DNA from: Procambarus clarkii
Taxonomy: Eukaryota; Arthropoda; Malacostraca; Decapoda; Cambaridae
DNA: 64,000 bases
NCBI RefSeq assembly: GCF_040958095.1
Contig: NC_091193.1
Location: 31,563,346 to 31,627,345 of the forward strand
Direction: 5' to 3'
Part shown: positions 38,685-49,553 of the stretch, in pieces
How positions within the stretch are numbered: position 1 is the stretch's first letter
Layout of the letters: each line of letters begins with the position of its first letter
Translations under genes and position numbers: made by a program
Notes under the pieces: model-generated
Told to the model about the DNA's origin: nothing
Seen by the model: only the letters and a program-made list of their open reading frames with translations
Databases searched by the model: none

Positions 38685-39760
38685 TCATTCTGCCTCTCTT
38701 CTCAACCTGACATATTCATTCCTGGCATTCTGGTATCTTTCTTTGCTCTCCAGTGTCCTGTTATTCCTATAGTTTCTATATGCCCTTTTACTTTGCTGCT
38801 TAGCTAGCCAACATCTCTGATAAAACCGTGGGTTTCTCATCTTCCTTTCACCGTTTTCCTTTTCGACTGGGACAAACTTGTTTGCTGCGTCCTTGCACTT
38901 CTGCTCATATATTAGGCTGTCTTTCCCCTGAGCTCTGTTTCCCATGCTATATCTGTTAGGAATTTTCTTCTCTCCTCATAGTTTCCCTTTCCGTATGCTA
39001 ACCTTTTGGTTTCGGTATCCCTCCTCGAGTTCAATACCCCTTCTTCAATCAGGTACTCAAACACCAGTACACTGTGGTCCCTCATTCCTACTGGGGCCTC
39101 AAAACCGATTTCTCTTTTGTCGGAGTCGTTCAGAGTGAAGACTAGGTCGAGTCTCGCTGGTTCGTCATTTCCTCTCATCCTTGTGGGTTCTCTGTCTGAC
39201 ATGCTGGGTTAAAAAGTTTCTAGTCACCACCTCCAATAGTTTGGCTCTCCACATATCCTCGCCTCCATGCGGTTCCTTGTTTTCCCAGTCAATCCTTCCG
39301 TGATTGAAGTCCCCCATGATGAGCAGGTGGGATCTATTTCTACAGGCAGCAGAGACTGCCCTCTCAATTATAGTGTTAACGGCCATGTTGTTTTCATTCT
39401 CTTGACTGGGTCTTCAGTCATTTGGTGGAAGATTGTATATTACTGCTACTACTATTCTTGGTCCTCCCATTATCATGGGGCCTGCTATGTAGTGTCTGAA
39501 CCCCTCACAGCCTGGGATAGCCATCTCCTTAAAACTCCATTCCTTTCTCATGAGTAGGGCCACTCTGCCTCCTCCCCTACCTTCCCTCTCTTTCCTTACT
39601 ACTGTGTACTCCTGGGGAAACACGGCATTCGTTATGATTCCAGAGAGTTTTGTTTCATTGAGTCCGATTATGTCTGGGTTCACTTCTTGTGCTCTTTCCC
39701 TTAGTTCACTTGTCTTGCTGTCTTGCTTGCGATCCCATCTATGTTCGAGTACATCACCCT
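38685..39760 (-). pseudogene. LINE-A2 endonuclease and linker
   Basis: Frame pieces 39683-39414, 39386-39165, 39202-38912 and 38945-38685 together spell an apurinic-like endonuclease: NPDIIGLNETKL (catalytic Glu), LLIMGDFNHGRIDW (catalytic Asp/Asn) and an SDH-equivalent RDHSVLVFEY. The arginine-rich linker seen in LINE-A6 follows. A stop at about 38685 and at least three frame changes are present. Confidence 0.75.
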
Positions 39761-39784
39761 GAAACTGACTCTCTTCTGCTTCTA

Positions 39785-40440
39785 CTCTGGGGAAGGGGGG
39801 GGGAACCTGTGGGATCTGGGGTGAGTGGGAGCTAGGAGGATCTGGTACGGGAGACTGGTGGGGGAGGGAGGGCTTGGGGGTGTGGGGGAGAGGGGGAAAG
39901 TAGGGGGGGAGAGTTAGAAGGGAGGGGGATGGGGGGTGGAGGGGGGAGAGTTAGAGGGGGAGGGTTGGGGGAGCATGGGGGAGGAGAGACTTTGGGAGAT
40001 GGGGGGGGGGGCTTGGGGAGGCAGAAAAAGGGGGAGGGCTTGGGGGACGTGGGGGGAAAAGGAAGGCTGAGGTGGGTGAGGAAGAGGGGAGGGTTTAGGG
40101 AAGTGGTCGAGAAGGGAATACTTAGGTGGGGGTGGGGGAGAGTGGGGGGATAAGGGGGGTGAGGAAGAACGGAGGGCTTAGGGGTGGGAGGGACGGGAGG
40201 CCATGTGGGAGAAGGGAGGGCTTGGGGGATGGGGGAGAAATGAGGTCCTGGGGAGAGGGGTGAGTGGGAGGAGGGGGGTGAGTGGGAGGACGGGGGTGGG
40301 TGGGGGGAGGGTGCCCTAGGTGGGTACTTAGGGGGCGCTGACAGGGGATGGGACAGGTTGGGTGTCTGTGGGGTAGAATGTGGGGGTGGTGCCCCACTTC
40401 CTGTGGCTGTTGCACTGTTTGAGGAGGGTTCCCCACTCCC
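39785..40440 (-). repeat. Strand-asymmetric G-rich (plus) / C-rich (minus) tract
   Basis: The plus strand is dominated by GGGGGA, GGGTGGG and GGGAGGG runs. The minus strand reads as a proline-, serine- and threonine-rich segment that sits where the LINE-A2 N-terminal region should be. The purine bias suggests potential G-quadruplex or triplex structure, which is inference. Confidence 0.7.
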
Positions 40441-40504
40441 CTCTGGGATTGTAGGGTTCGGGGATGTGGTACTCTGATTCCTTTATCTATCCCTGCACTC
40501 CCTG

Positions 40505-41210
40505 TATGTGTGTGTGTGTACTCACCTATTCACCTATTTGTGCTTGCAGGATCGAGCATTGACTCTTGGAACCCGCCTTTCGAGCATCGGTTGTTTACAG
40601 CAATGACTCCTGTCCCATTTCCCTATCATACCTCGTTTTAAAATTATGAATAGTATTTGCTTCCACAACCTGTTCCTGAAGTGCATTCCATTTTCCCACT
40701 ACTCTCACGCTAAAAGAAAACTTCCTAACATCTCTGTGACTCATCTGAGTTTCCAGCTTCCATCCATGTCCCCTCGTTCTGTTACCATTCCGTGTGAACA
40801 TTTCGTCTATGTCCACTCTGTCAATCCCTCTGAGTATTTTATACGTTCCTATCATGTCCCCCCCTCTCCCTTCTTCTTTCTAGTGTTGTAAGGAACAGTT
40901 CCCTCAGGCGCTCCTCATACCCCATCCCTCGTAGCTCTGGGACGAGTATCGTTGCAAACCTCTGAACCTTTTCCAGTTTCATGATATGCTTCTTCAGATG
41001 GGGACTCCATGATGAGGCGTCATACTCTAAGACTGGCCTTACGTAGGCAGTGTAAAGCGCCCTAAATGCCTCCTTACTTAGGTTTCTGAATGATGTTCTA
41101 ACTTTTGCCAGTGTAGAGTACGCTGCTGTCGTTATCCTATTTATATGTGCCTCAGGAGATATATTAGGTGTTACGTCCACACCCAGGTCTCTTTCACGAG
41201 TCGCCACAGG
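40505..41210 (-). mobile_element. LINE-A3, 3' fragment
   Basis: A 5'-truncated minus-strand copy with RT thumb and C-terminus: RERDLGVDVTPNISPEAHI, LEYDASSWSPHLKKHI, GYEERLRELFLTTLERRRER, then WKLETQMSHRDVRK and VVGKWNALQEQVVEANTIHN. One frameshift lies near 40850. Its tail reaches ACTCACCTATTCACC and a short (TG)n at 40505-40519. It is abruptly truncated at about 41210, next to the (TG)n of the following copy. Confidence 0.8.
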
Positions 41211-41213
41211 TAG

Positions 41214-41214
<1 letters not shown>

Positions 41215-41254
<40 letters not shown>

Positions 41255-41281
41255 TGTGTGTGTGTGTGTGTTTGTGTGTGT
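41215..41281. repeat. (TG)n microsatellite at the LINE-A4 tail
   Basis: About 65 bp of TG with a few T and A interruptions, between the truncated 5' end of LINE-A3 and the 3' tail of LINE-A4. Confidence 0.95.
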
Positions 41282-42797
41282 ACTCACCTAGTTGTACTCA
41301 CCTAGTTGTGTTTGCGGGGGTTGAGCTCTGGCTCTTTGGTCCCGCCTCTCAACCATCAATCAACAGGTGTACAGATTCCTGAGCCTATTGGGCTCTATCA
41401 TATCTACACTTGAAACTGTGTATGGAGTCAGCCTCCACCACATCACTTCCTAATGCATTCCATTTGTCAACCACTCTAACACTAAAAAAGTTCTTTCTAA
41501 TATCTCTGTGGCTCATTTGGGCACTCAGTTTCCACCTGTGTCCCCTTGTGCGTGTGCCTCTTATGTTAAATAGCCTGTCTTTATCTACCCTATCAATTCC
41601 CTTCAGAATCTTCAATGTGGTGAACATGTCCCCCCTAACTCTTCTGTCTTCCAGCGAAGTAAGGTTTAATTCCCGTAGTCTCTCCTCGTAGCTCATACCT
41701 CTCAGCTCGGGTACTAGTCTTGTAGCAAATCTTTGAACCTTTTCCAGTTTAGTCTTATCCTTGACTAGATATGGACTCCATGCTGGGGCTGCATACTCCA
41801 GGATTAGCCTGACATATGTGGTATACCAAGTTCTGATTGATTCTTTACACAAGTTTCTGAATGCTGTTAGTATGTTGGCCAGCCTGGCATATGCCGCTGA
41901 TGTTATCTTCTTGATATGTGCTGCAGGAGACAGGTCTTGCGTGATATCAACCCCCAAGTCTTTTTCTTTCTCTGAATCCTGAAGAATTTCCTCTCCCAGA
42001 TGATACCTTGTATCTGGCCTCCTGCTCCCTACATCTATCTTCATTACGTTACATTTGGTTGGGTTAAACTCTAACAACCATTTGTTCGAACATTCCTTCA
42101 GCTTGTCTTGGTCTTCTTGAAGCCTCAAACAGTCCTTTTCTGTTTTAATCCTTCTCAAAATTTTGGCATCGTCCGCAAACATTGAGAGAAATGAATCGAT
42201 ACCCTCCGGGAGATCATTTACATATATCACAAACAAGATAGGACCGAGTACAGAGCCCTGTGGGACTCCACTGGTGACTTCACGCCAATCGGAGGTCTCA
42301 CCTCTCACCGTAACTCTCTGCTTCCTATAGCTTAGGTACTCCCTTATCCACTGGAGCACCTTACCAGCTACACCTGCCTGTCTCTCCAGCTTATGTATCA
42401 GCCTCTTATGCGATACTGTGTCAAAGGCTTTCCTACAATCCTAGAAAATGCAGTCCGCCCAGCCCTCTCTTTCTTGCTTAATCTTTGTCACCTGGTCGTA
42501 GAATTCTATCAAGCCAGTCAGGCAAGATTTACCTTCCCTGAACCCATGTTGGAGATTTTCACGAAGTCCCTTCTCTCCAGATGTGCTACCAGGTTTTTTC
42601 TCACGATCTTCTCCATCACCTTGCATGGTATACAAGTCAAGGACACTGGCCTGTAGTTCAGTGCCTCTTTCCTGTCGCCCTTTTTGTATATTGGGACCAC
42701 ATTCGCCGTCTTCCATATATCTGGTAGGTCTCCCGTCTCCAGTGACTTACTATACACTATGGAGAGTGGCAAGCAAAGTGCCTCTGCACACTCTGTG
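41281..42797 (-). mobile_element. LINE-A4, 5'-truncated
   Basis: Minus-strand copy with the complete 3' half of RT and a full tail (GCGGGACCAAAGAGCCAGAG, then CTAGGTGAGTAC doubled). It is truncated at ECAEALCLP (42797). Upstream RT pieces at 42772-42441 are frame-shifted. Confidence 0.88.
41385..42359 (-). CDS. LINE-A4 reverse transcriptase, C-terminal 324 residues
   Basis: The longest intact LINE-A frame. It starts within the palm (SGVPQGSVLGPILFVIYVND), has the catalytic FADDAK, the template-grip region (NKWLLEFNPTKCNVMKI), the EKDLGVDI block, the thumb (LEYAAPAWSPYL), SYEERLRELNLTSLEDRRVRGDM and the terminal VVDKWNALGSDVVEADSIH. The start shown is an internal Met, not a true initiator. 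Relatedness to Jockey/CR1/Rex1-type RTs is from these motifs. It could be copied only if the missing 5' half were supplied elsewhere. Confidence 0.8.
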   Translation of the reverse strand: MLQWIREYLSYRKQRVTVRGETSDWREVTSGVPQGSVLGPILFVIYVNDLPEGIDSFLSMFADDAKILRRIKTEKDCLRLQEDQDKLKECSNKWLLEFNPTKCNVMKIDVGSRRPDTRYHLGEEILQDSEKEKDLGVDITQDLSPAAHIKKITSAAYARLANILTAFRNLCKESIRTWYTTYVRLILEYAAPAWSPYLVKDKTKLEKVQRFATRLVPELRGMSYEERLRELNLTSLEDRRVRGDMFTTLKILKGIDRVDKDRLFNIRGTRTRGHRWKLSAQMSHRDIRKNFFSVRVVDKWNALGSDVVEADSIHSFKCRYDRAQ

Positions 42798-42886
42798 TGT
42801 GTGTGTGTGTGTACTCACCTAGTTGTGCTCACCTAGTTGTGTTTGTGGGGGGTTGAGCTCTGGCTCTTTGGTCCCGCCTCTCAACA
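42798..42886 (-). mobile_element. LINE-A5 tail fragment
   Basis: Only the LINE-A 3' tail remains (minus strand TTGAGAGGCGGGACCAAAG, then CTAGGTGAGTAC), between a short (TG)n and the long (TG)n that follows. Confidence 0.75.
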
Positions 42887-43107
<221 letters not shown>

Positions 43108-43129
43108 AGACACACACCCACATAACTGG

Positions 43130-43281
43130 GGGTCCTGGTAGCGGAGTGGACAGCGCGCGGGACTCGTAATCCATTGGCTCGCGTTCGTTTCCTGGACTAG
43201 GCAGAGATAAATAGGCAGAGTTTCTTTAACCTTGATGTACCTGTTACCTGTTGTCCCAGCCCGACAGGAATAAACAGAGAA
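43130..43281 (+). mobile_element. tRNA-derived SINE
   Basis: The head resembles a tRNA: TCCTGGTAGCGGAGTGGAC fits an A box, an anticodon-like loop CTCGTAA sits between GGGA and TCC, and GCGTTCGTTTCC fits a B box. About 85 bases of unrelated body follow, ending at AGCCCGACAGGAATAAACAG. The acceptor arm is not convincingly paired, so I call it a SINE head rather than a tRNA gene. It abuts the truncated 5' end of LINE-A6. Confidence 0.6.
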
Positions 43282-45240
43282 GAATCCGTGGTTAAATAGG
43301 GAATGTATGAAAGCAAAGGAGCTGAACAAAAGGGCGTTGAGGAACTTCCGTAATAACAGAACACCAGAAAGTAGAGAGAGATACCGAAGAACCAGGAACG
43401 AGTATGTTAGTGTGAAAAGAGCAGCTGAGGAAAGGTATGAAAATTATATAGCTAATAAAGCCAAGACCGAACCAAAGTTACTACACACTCACATCAGGAG
43501 AAAAACAACAGTGAAGGAACAGGTGATGAAACTTAGGGTGGGCGAGGACAGGTACACAGAGAATGACAAAGAGATGTGTGAAGAACCCAACAAAAGGTTC
43601 CAGGAGGTCTTTACAATAACAGGGAGAAGTCACGGCGCTAGGAGAGGTGGCAGGAAACCAGGTGACCTTGGAAAGGTTCGAAATTACAAGAGATGCGGTC
43701 AAGAAGCACCTATTGAAGCTGGATGTGAGAAAAGTTGTTGGGCCGGACGGAATCTCACCATGGGTATTGAAAGAGTGCGCAGGAGCACTTTGCTTGCCAC
43801 TCTCCGTAGTGTATACTAGGTCACTGGAGACGGGAGACCTACCAGAAATATGGAAGACGGCGAATGTGGTCCCAATATACAAAAAGGGTGACAGAGAAGA
43901 GGCACTGAACTACAGGCCAGTGTCCTTAACTTGTATACCATGCAAGGTGATGGAGAAGATTGTAAGAAAAAACTTAGTAATACATCTCGAGAGAAGAGAC
44001 TTTGTGACAACCCATCAACATGGTTTCAGGGAGGGTAAATCTTGCCTTACAGGCTTGATAGAATTCTACGATCAGGTGACAAAGATTAAGCAAGAAAGAG
44101 AAGGATGGGCGGACTGCATTTTTTTGGACTGTCGGAAAGCCTTTGACACAGTACCCCATAAAAGGTTGATGCATAAGCTGGAGAAACAGGCAGCAGTAAC
44201 TGGTAGGGCGCTCCAGTGGGTAAGGGAGTACCTAAGCAATAGGAAGCAGAGAGTTATAGTGAGGGGTGAGACCTCAGAATGGCGTGAAGTCACCAGTGGA
44301 GTCCCACAGTGCTCTGTACTTGGACCTATCCTGTTTCTGATATAGGTAAATGATCTCCCAGAGGGTATAGACTCATTCCTCTCAATGTTTGCTGACGACG
44401 CCAAAATTATGAGAAGGATTAAGACAGAGGAGGACAGCTTGAGGCTTCAAGAAGACCTGGACATGCTGCAGGAATGGTCGAACAAATGGCTGTTAGAGTT
44501 TAACCCAAGCAAATGTAATGTAATGAAGATAGGGGTAGGAAGCAGAGACCAGATACAAGGTATAACTTGGGAGATGAAACACTTCAAGAGTCAGAGAGAG
44601 AAAAAGACCTGGGGGTTGATATCACGCCAGACCTGTCCTTTGAAGCTCATATCAAGAGGATAACATCAGCAGCATATGCCAGGTTGGCTTTGGCCTTTAG
44701 AAACTTGTGTAAGGAATCTTTCAGAACATTATATACCACATATATCAGATCAATCCTGGAGTATGCGGCTCCAGCATGGAGTCCATATCTAGTCAAGCAT
44801 AAGACTAAACTGGAAAAGGTTCAAAGGTTAGCCACCAGACTAGTACCCGAGCTGAGAGGTATGAGCTACGAGGAGAGACTACGGGAATTGAACTTCACTC
44901 CACATTGAAGATTCTGAAGGGAATTGATAGGGTAGATAAAGACAGGCTATTTAACATAAGGGGCACACGCACAAGGCGACACAGGTGGAAACTGAGTGCC
45001 CAAATGAGCCACAGAGATATTAGAAAGAACTTTTTTAGTGTTAGAGTGGTTGACAAATGGAATTCATTAGGAAGTGATGTGGTGGAGGCTGACTCCATAC
45101 ACAGTTTCAAGTGTAGATATGATAGAGCCCAATAGGCTCAGGAATCTGTACACCTGTTGATTGATGGTTGAGAGGCGGGACCAAAGAGCCAGAGCTCAAC
45201 CCCCGCAAGCACAACTAGGTAAGTATAACTAGGTAAGTAC
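43282..45240 (+). mobile_element. LINE-A6, 5'-truncated plus-strand copy
   Basis: Contains the linker, the full RT and the 3' tail ending in two ACTAGGTAAGTA units and an (AC)n tract (45239-45256). It is the most complete RT copy of the LINE-A family in the window. Several frame changes and an in-frame stop are present. Confidence 0.87.
43307..45135 (+). pseudogene. LINE-A6 linker and reverse transcriptase
   Basis: Order: arginine-rich linker (KAKELNKRALRNFRNNRTPES), PKLLHTHIRRKTTVKEQ, then after a frameshift near 43650 the RT (VVGPDGISPWVLKECAGALC, NYRPVSLTCIPCKVMEKI, GFREGKSCLTGLIEFYDQ, CRKAFDTVPH, SGVPQCSVLGPILF). A TAG at 44343-44345 falls just before VNDLPEG and the catalytic FADDAK (about 44385-44405). 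Further frame changes follow near 44560 and 44895 before the C-terminal block (WKLSAQMSHRDIRKNFFSVR). It is closely similar to LINE-A4 in protein sequence. Confidence 0.83.
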
Positions 45241-45256
45241 ACACACACACACACAC

Positions 45257-45631
45257 CAAGACAAACATTAAGACACACATACACACACTCAACATCTTCA
45301 GTCTAGTGGTGAATAAAAGAAAATCTGAAATTATTTAACGTTTTAGAGACGAAATTTTTTGAATATAATTGCATTTAATAACTTAATTATTCCTAACTTA
45401 ACAATACGAATATACATTTAAATTTATCTTCGTAAAACTTAAAAATAAATATCCAATGCATACTATTTGTATTTGATATATTGTGAAAATATACTTGCAA
45501 GCTGTTATATGATATAGTTAATTTACTGATGGTAAATTTATAGACAATATACTGATTTAACGAAGCTTGATTGTAGTATTGGCATCTGAAACACTGTTTC
45601 TTTATTCATGCACTGGCTAAGCAAATGTTGC
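45257..45631. other. Unique AT-rich sequence
   Basis: No ORF, repeat or element signature recognised between the LINE-A6 tail and the SINE. Confidence 0.5.
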
Positions 45632-45906
45632 TTTTTTTTTGAGATATATACAAGAGTTGTTACATTCTTGTACAGCCACTAGTACGCGTAGCGTTTCGGG
45701 AAAGTCCTTAATTCTATGGTCCCTGGAATACGATCCCCTGCCGCGAAGAATCGTTTTTTCATCCAAGTACACATTTACTGTTGCGTTAAACAGAGGCTAC
45801 AGTTAAGGAATTGCGCCCAGTAAATCCTCCCCGGCCAGGATACGAACCCATGACATAGCGCTCGCGGAACGCCAGGCGAGTGTCTTACCACTACACCACG
45901 GAGACT
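45632..45906 (-). mobile_element. tRNA-derived SINE with LINE-D tail
   Basis: On the minus strand the head GCAGTCTCCGTGGTGTAGTG then GTAAGAC fits an A box, and GGGTTCGTATCC fits a B box. A body follows, and then a tail shared with LINE-D: ATTAAGGAC, CCCGAAACGCTACGCG, TACTAGTGGCTGTACAAG, and a run of A. The same tail occurs at 17710-17850 and 62820-62890. SINEs of this layout are mobilised by the LINE whose 3' end they share. Confidence 0.82.
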
Positions 45907-46011
45907 GCTTAGTATAGAATGAAGTCTACAATACTGCTAACATTGTCTCATTATAATCTTCACTGAACATCATGCCAAAGACAGACAGGTAACAGTTTAA
46001 CACTCCGGCAG

Positions 46012-46165
46012 AGTCTGACGGAGCTGCTGCTGCTGCGGCAGGAAGGTTATCTGAGCCAGCTGCTGGTCACAGAGAAGGAGTCAGCTGCCACACTCACCAC
46101 TGTGGTCCACCTTCTCACTCAACTGACTGATGCTGTCATCCCTCAGCACACCGACCCACCTCACA
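46012..46165 (+). CDS. Candidate host exon encoding a leucine-rich helical segment
   Basis: An exon-like block of 154 bases between an acceptor (CACTCCGGCAG) and a donor (CACA|GTGAGAT). Of the three plus frames, only the one starting in phase 0 is open throughout. It encodes [19 protein letters not shown], then [20 protein letters not shown] and [12 protein letters not shown], an amphipathic Leu/Val-rich helix compatible with a coiled coil. The phase fits the candidate signal-peptide exon at 23900-24016, so both could belong to one secreted protein with an intron of about 22 kb full of repeats. The polypyrimidine tract is weak. No family is recognised and no further exon was found in the window. 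Confidence 0.45.
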
Positions 46166-46218
46166 GTGAGATACCCCACATGATATTCTAATTTGTTATA
46201 AATAGTTTGTTGATACGC

Positions 46219-46586
<368 letters not shown>

Positions 46587-46642
46587 TTTCCTCCGAGGCT
46601 ATGGGTCCCCCTTCTTCCAGCTAGAGGTGGTACTCCCTTCCC

Positions 46643-46711
<69 letters not shown>

Positions 46712-46714
<3 letters not shown>

Positions 46715-47097
46715 GTACCTAGTAGCCAGAACTCACTTCTCAGCCTACTATTCAAGGCCCGATTTGCCTAATAAGCCAAGTTTTCCTGAATTAATATATT
46801 TACTATAATTTTTTTCTTATGAAATGATAAAGCTACCCTTTTCACTATGTATGAGGTCAATTTTTTTTATTTGAGTTAAAATTAACGTAGATATATGACC
46901 GAACCTAACCAACCCTACCTAACCTAACCTAACCTATATATATAGGTAAGGTTAGGTTAGGTAGCCAAAAAAAGCTAGGTTTGGTTAGGTTAGGTAGGTT
47001 AGGTAGACGAAAAAACATTAATTCATGAAAACTTGGCTTATTAGGCAAATCGGGCCTTGCATAGTAGGCTGAGAAGTGAGTTCTGGCTACTAGGTAC

Positions 47098-47100
<3 letters not shown>
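46712..47100 (-). mobile_element. Telomere-motif foldback element, copy a
   Basis: 389 bp from GTCGTACCTAGTAGCCAGA to the inverted TCTGGCTACTAGGTACGAC, with terminal inverted repeats of about 80 bp. The interior carries CCTAACCTAACCTAACCTA meeting TAGGTAAGGTTAGGTTAGG head to head, that is, the arthropod telomere unit in both orientations. It has no ORF, so it is a non-autonomous foldback or MITE-like element. Orientation is opposite to copies b and c, judged from the asymmetric GACCGAACCTAACC arm. It is flanked by (TA)n on both sides. Confidence 0.8.
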
Positions 47101-47174
<74 letters not shown>

Positions 47175-47177
<3 letters not shown>

Positions 47178-47562
47178 GTACCTAATAGCCAGAACGCACT
47201 TCTCAGCCTACTATGCAAGGCCCAATTTGCCTAATAGGCCAAGTTTTTATGAATTAATTGTTTTTCGACTACCTAACCTACCTAACCTAACCTATCCTAA
47301 CTTTTTCGGCTACCTAACCTAACCTAACCTATAGAGATAGGTTAGGTTAGGTTAGGTAGGGTTGGTTAGGTTCGGTCATATATCTACGTCAATTTTAACT
47401 CCAATAAAAAAAATTGACCTCATACATCATGAAATGGGTAGCTTTATCATTTCATAAGCAAAAAATTAGAGAAAATATATTAATTCATGAAAACTTGGCT
47501 TATTAGGCAAATCGGGCCTTGCATAGTAGGCTGAGAAGTGCGTTCTGGCTATTAGGTACGAC
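47175..47562 (+). mobile_element. Telomere-motif foldback element, copy b
   Basis: 388 bp with the same ends (GTCGTACCTAATAGCCAGA and its inverse) and a central CCTAACCTAACCTATAGAGA then TAGGTTAGGTTAGGTTAGG. (TA)n lies on both sides (47101-47174 and 47563-47584), and the right-hand tract is interrupted by the LTR element. Confidence 0.82.
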
Positions 47563-47584
47563 ATATATATATATATATATATAT

Positions 47585-49332
47585 TGTTACGGTGCCCTCT
47601 CCTATTTCTTTCGTTTGCCGGCTTAAAGAGTCATATCAGCTCTCCCTACTGATTCTCTGAGGTTCAGGGAGTCTAATGATATATGTGGCGACCAGACCGG
47701 CTGCCATTTTATGGAAGGAGGTTATATTATAAGTTGTAAATAAAGGAAAATTGGCGCCCTGTTATAAATGAAACAGTATCCCCTACGGCAGATGTGACCT
47801 TGTGGAAGGGACACTATGCCGATCGCGGATTGGCCGACGTGGGTCGCGGGCGACAAATCAGGGCCCGCCATGACGTCACCGAGTGCCCCGGGCGGCGCCA
47901 ACGTCAGAGTTGTACTGACCGTGGAAGCGACAGGACGCGCCTCGGTCTGCTCTCAAGAATTGGAGGCTCTGCAAGCCTTGTCCAGTGGATTGAGCTGACC
48001 ATCGCCGCCAACATAGTTATTGGAGACCCTGCGCTTCTGGGAAGCCAAAGAGGAACCAAGTTCAGTGAGCAGAGAAGTGCCCAAACTTGGAAAATTGTCG
48101 GCGACGACGCTGGGCGGCGCCGCTGGCTGGACGTTGAGGTCTGGAAGGTGGGCGAGCAAGCTAGCTGTGACTGGGGTCACATCCACTGAGAATCTTGGAA
48201 GGACGACACAGTGCCTAGGACAAGGAGCGACGCCCTGTGGGAGAGGCGAGTGTGGGGAAAGATAGTGATTAGCTCAGCGCCCATCGATGAACCAGGATTG
48301 GGGCAGCTGAATCTCAGGGATTGGAACGGCGACGACGCGAAGGCTTCACGACACCTGAGGACCTGTGGAACGCCCTGGATCGTCGAGGATCGACCCAAGG
48401 AAGCGTGGGGACCTCACACCATCGAGGGACAGGCGTCGTGAGCCAGGAGTGTAAGGTAGATCATTTTTCCCTCCCATTACCCCTTGTATGAGTAGGCTAG
48501 TTAGGCCACAATATTTACTTGTGTATGTGGCAGCAAGACTTTATTGCTTTAATGGTAGAATAGGCTGCAATGCAGCTTGTGTCCAGGACTGTCAGAGAGG
48601 ACAGTGGGTATGGATGGCAGGACAGTGAAGAAGAGGTGCCGACGTGGTGAAGAGGCCCTCCTGTGAGAGTGTGAGACTCCTGTCTTCCTGCCCATTTGAA
48701 GGAGTGTTGGAGGTCGTGGAAGAAGAGGCTGACGATCTCCAGACTCATCATCCATATTCCATATTCATGTATTACTTGTGATTGTGTGTGTGTGTTCATG
48801 TAATTTGCGTCAGTAAATCCACACATTTTATTACTGTGTTTGAGTGTGCCTCCATTTGTGATATTTCTCTATGAGCATACATTTCTGGCTACAAACGATA
48901 TATGATACACCCACTGAACTGCATTGCTGGGGTGCAGATATAATAACCCAGCTGGCGACCTTGCTAAGAGGAAGATAGAGAAGACAGGCGGGAAAGGAGT
49001 TCCTGCAACCTTTTTTTGTCTGGCAGGCAAGACTCAGGGAGGTTATGGTTATAGGTAAGCCTGAGTCTTCCTTCACTCCCCCACGGGTCTAGGCCGGAAC
49101 TGTTAACAGCAGTTTCCCCGTGGTTGACTGAAGGGCTTCCAGGGTGAATCAGTGGCACCCCTTTGTGGTGGAAGCAAAGACCTGCGGAGGTGGGCATTGT
49201 TGGTCCTATCTTGTGTGACCAAGGAGACTCCGGTGAATCCAGGGAGTCGGAGGGGCTGAGTATTTGGGCCTTTTGAGCCCCTAGCAGCTGAGTGTTAGCA
49301 GAGCCCCGGACCGCCCACCCCCCCACGTGACA
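47585..49332 (+). repeat. 5' LTR, 1748 bp
   Basis: Begins TGTTACGGTGCCC and ends CACGTGACA. It is matched by 52466-54202. It contains small ORFs duplicated in both LTRs (such as 47794-48189) that have no recognisable domain and are probably chance. Confidence 0.9.
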
Positions 49333-49339
49333 AGAGAAC

Positions 49340-49364
49340 TGGCGACCTTGCCAGGATTCGAACC
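49340..49364 (+). promoter_or_regulatory. Primer-binding site
   Basis: Seven bases after the LTR begins TGGCGACCTTGCCAGG followed by ATTCGAACC. Its complement would be a tRNA 3' end including the T-loop sequence GGTTCGAAT, so the pairing appears to extend about 25 bases. The discriminator would be G, as in some serine tRNAs; the exact tRNA is not identified. The first 13 bases (CTGGCGACCTTGC) also occur inside each LTR (48952-48964 and 53833-53845). Confidence 0.65.
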
Positions 49365-49553
49365 CCGGTAGCCAAGAACTGGGAACCTCGCCAGGAAGCG
49401 TGGATCAAGCTACAGTGTGGACCAAATTTCAAGACAAGTGTTGCCAGGGTACTAATACAGTGTGGCCAGTGAATTCGGTGGTACTGTTACTCAACCAGCT
49501 AAGGGACTGAAACGGTGAAATTAGTGCCTACTAACTTGTCTGTGCTGTCGTGT

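Larger units (their letters stand above)
36112..40490 (-). mobile_element. LINE-A2, long minus-strand copy interrupted by LINE-B
   Basis: Minus-strand order: a proline-rich N-terminal region (about 40440-39785), the AP-like endonuclease (39760-38900; YSNIDGI, NPDIIGLNETKLSG, LLIMGDFNHGRIDW, RMRGNDEPARLDLVFT), a linker (QRCWLAKQQSKRAYRNYRNNRT), then RT (IGPDGISPWILKEGAEELCLP, NYRPLSLTCIPCKLMEKI, GFRDGRSCLTGL, FLDCQKAFDTVPH) and the tail at 36112-36200. LINE-B (37142-38666) splits the linker. Many frame changes make it non-functional. It belongs to the broad Jockey/CR1/Rex1-like assemblage. Confidence 0.82.

Noticed and set aside
43130-43196. Functional tRNA gene
   Set aside because: A and B boxes and an anticodon-like loop are present, but the acceptor stem does not pair convincingly and the B box deviates. 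A SINE head fits better.
47794-48189. 131-codon ORF, identical at 52675-53070
   Set aside because: It lies inside both LTRs, has no recognisable domain, and its identity only reflects LTR identity.
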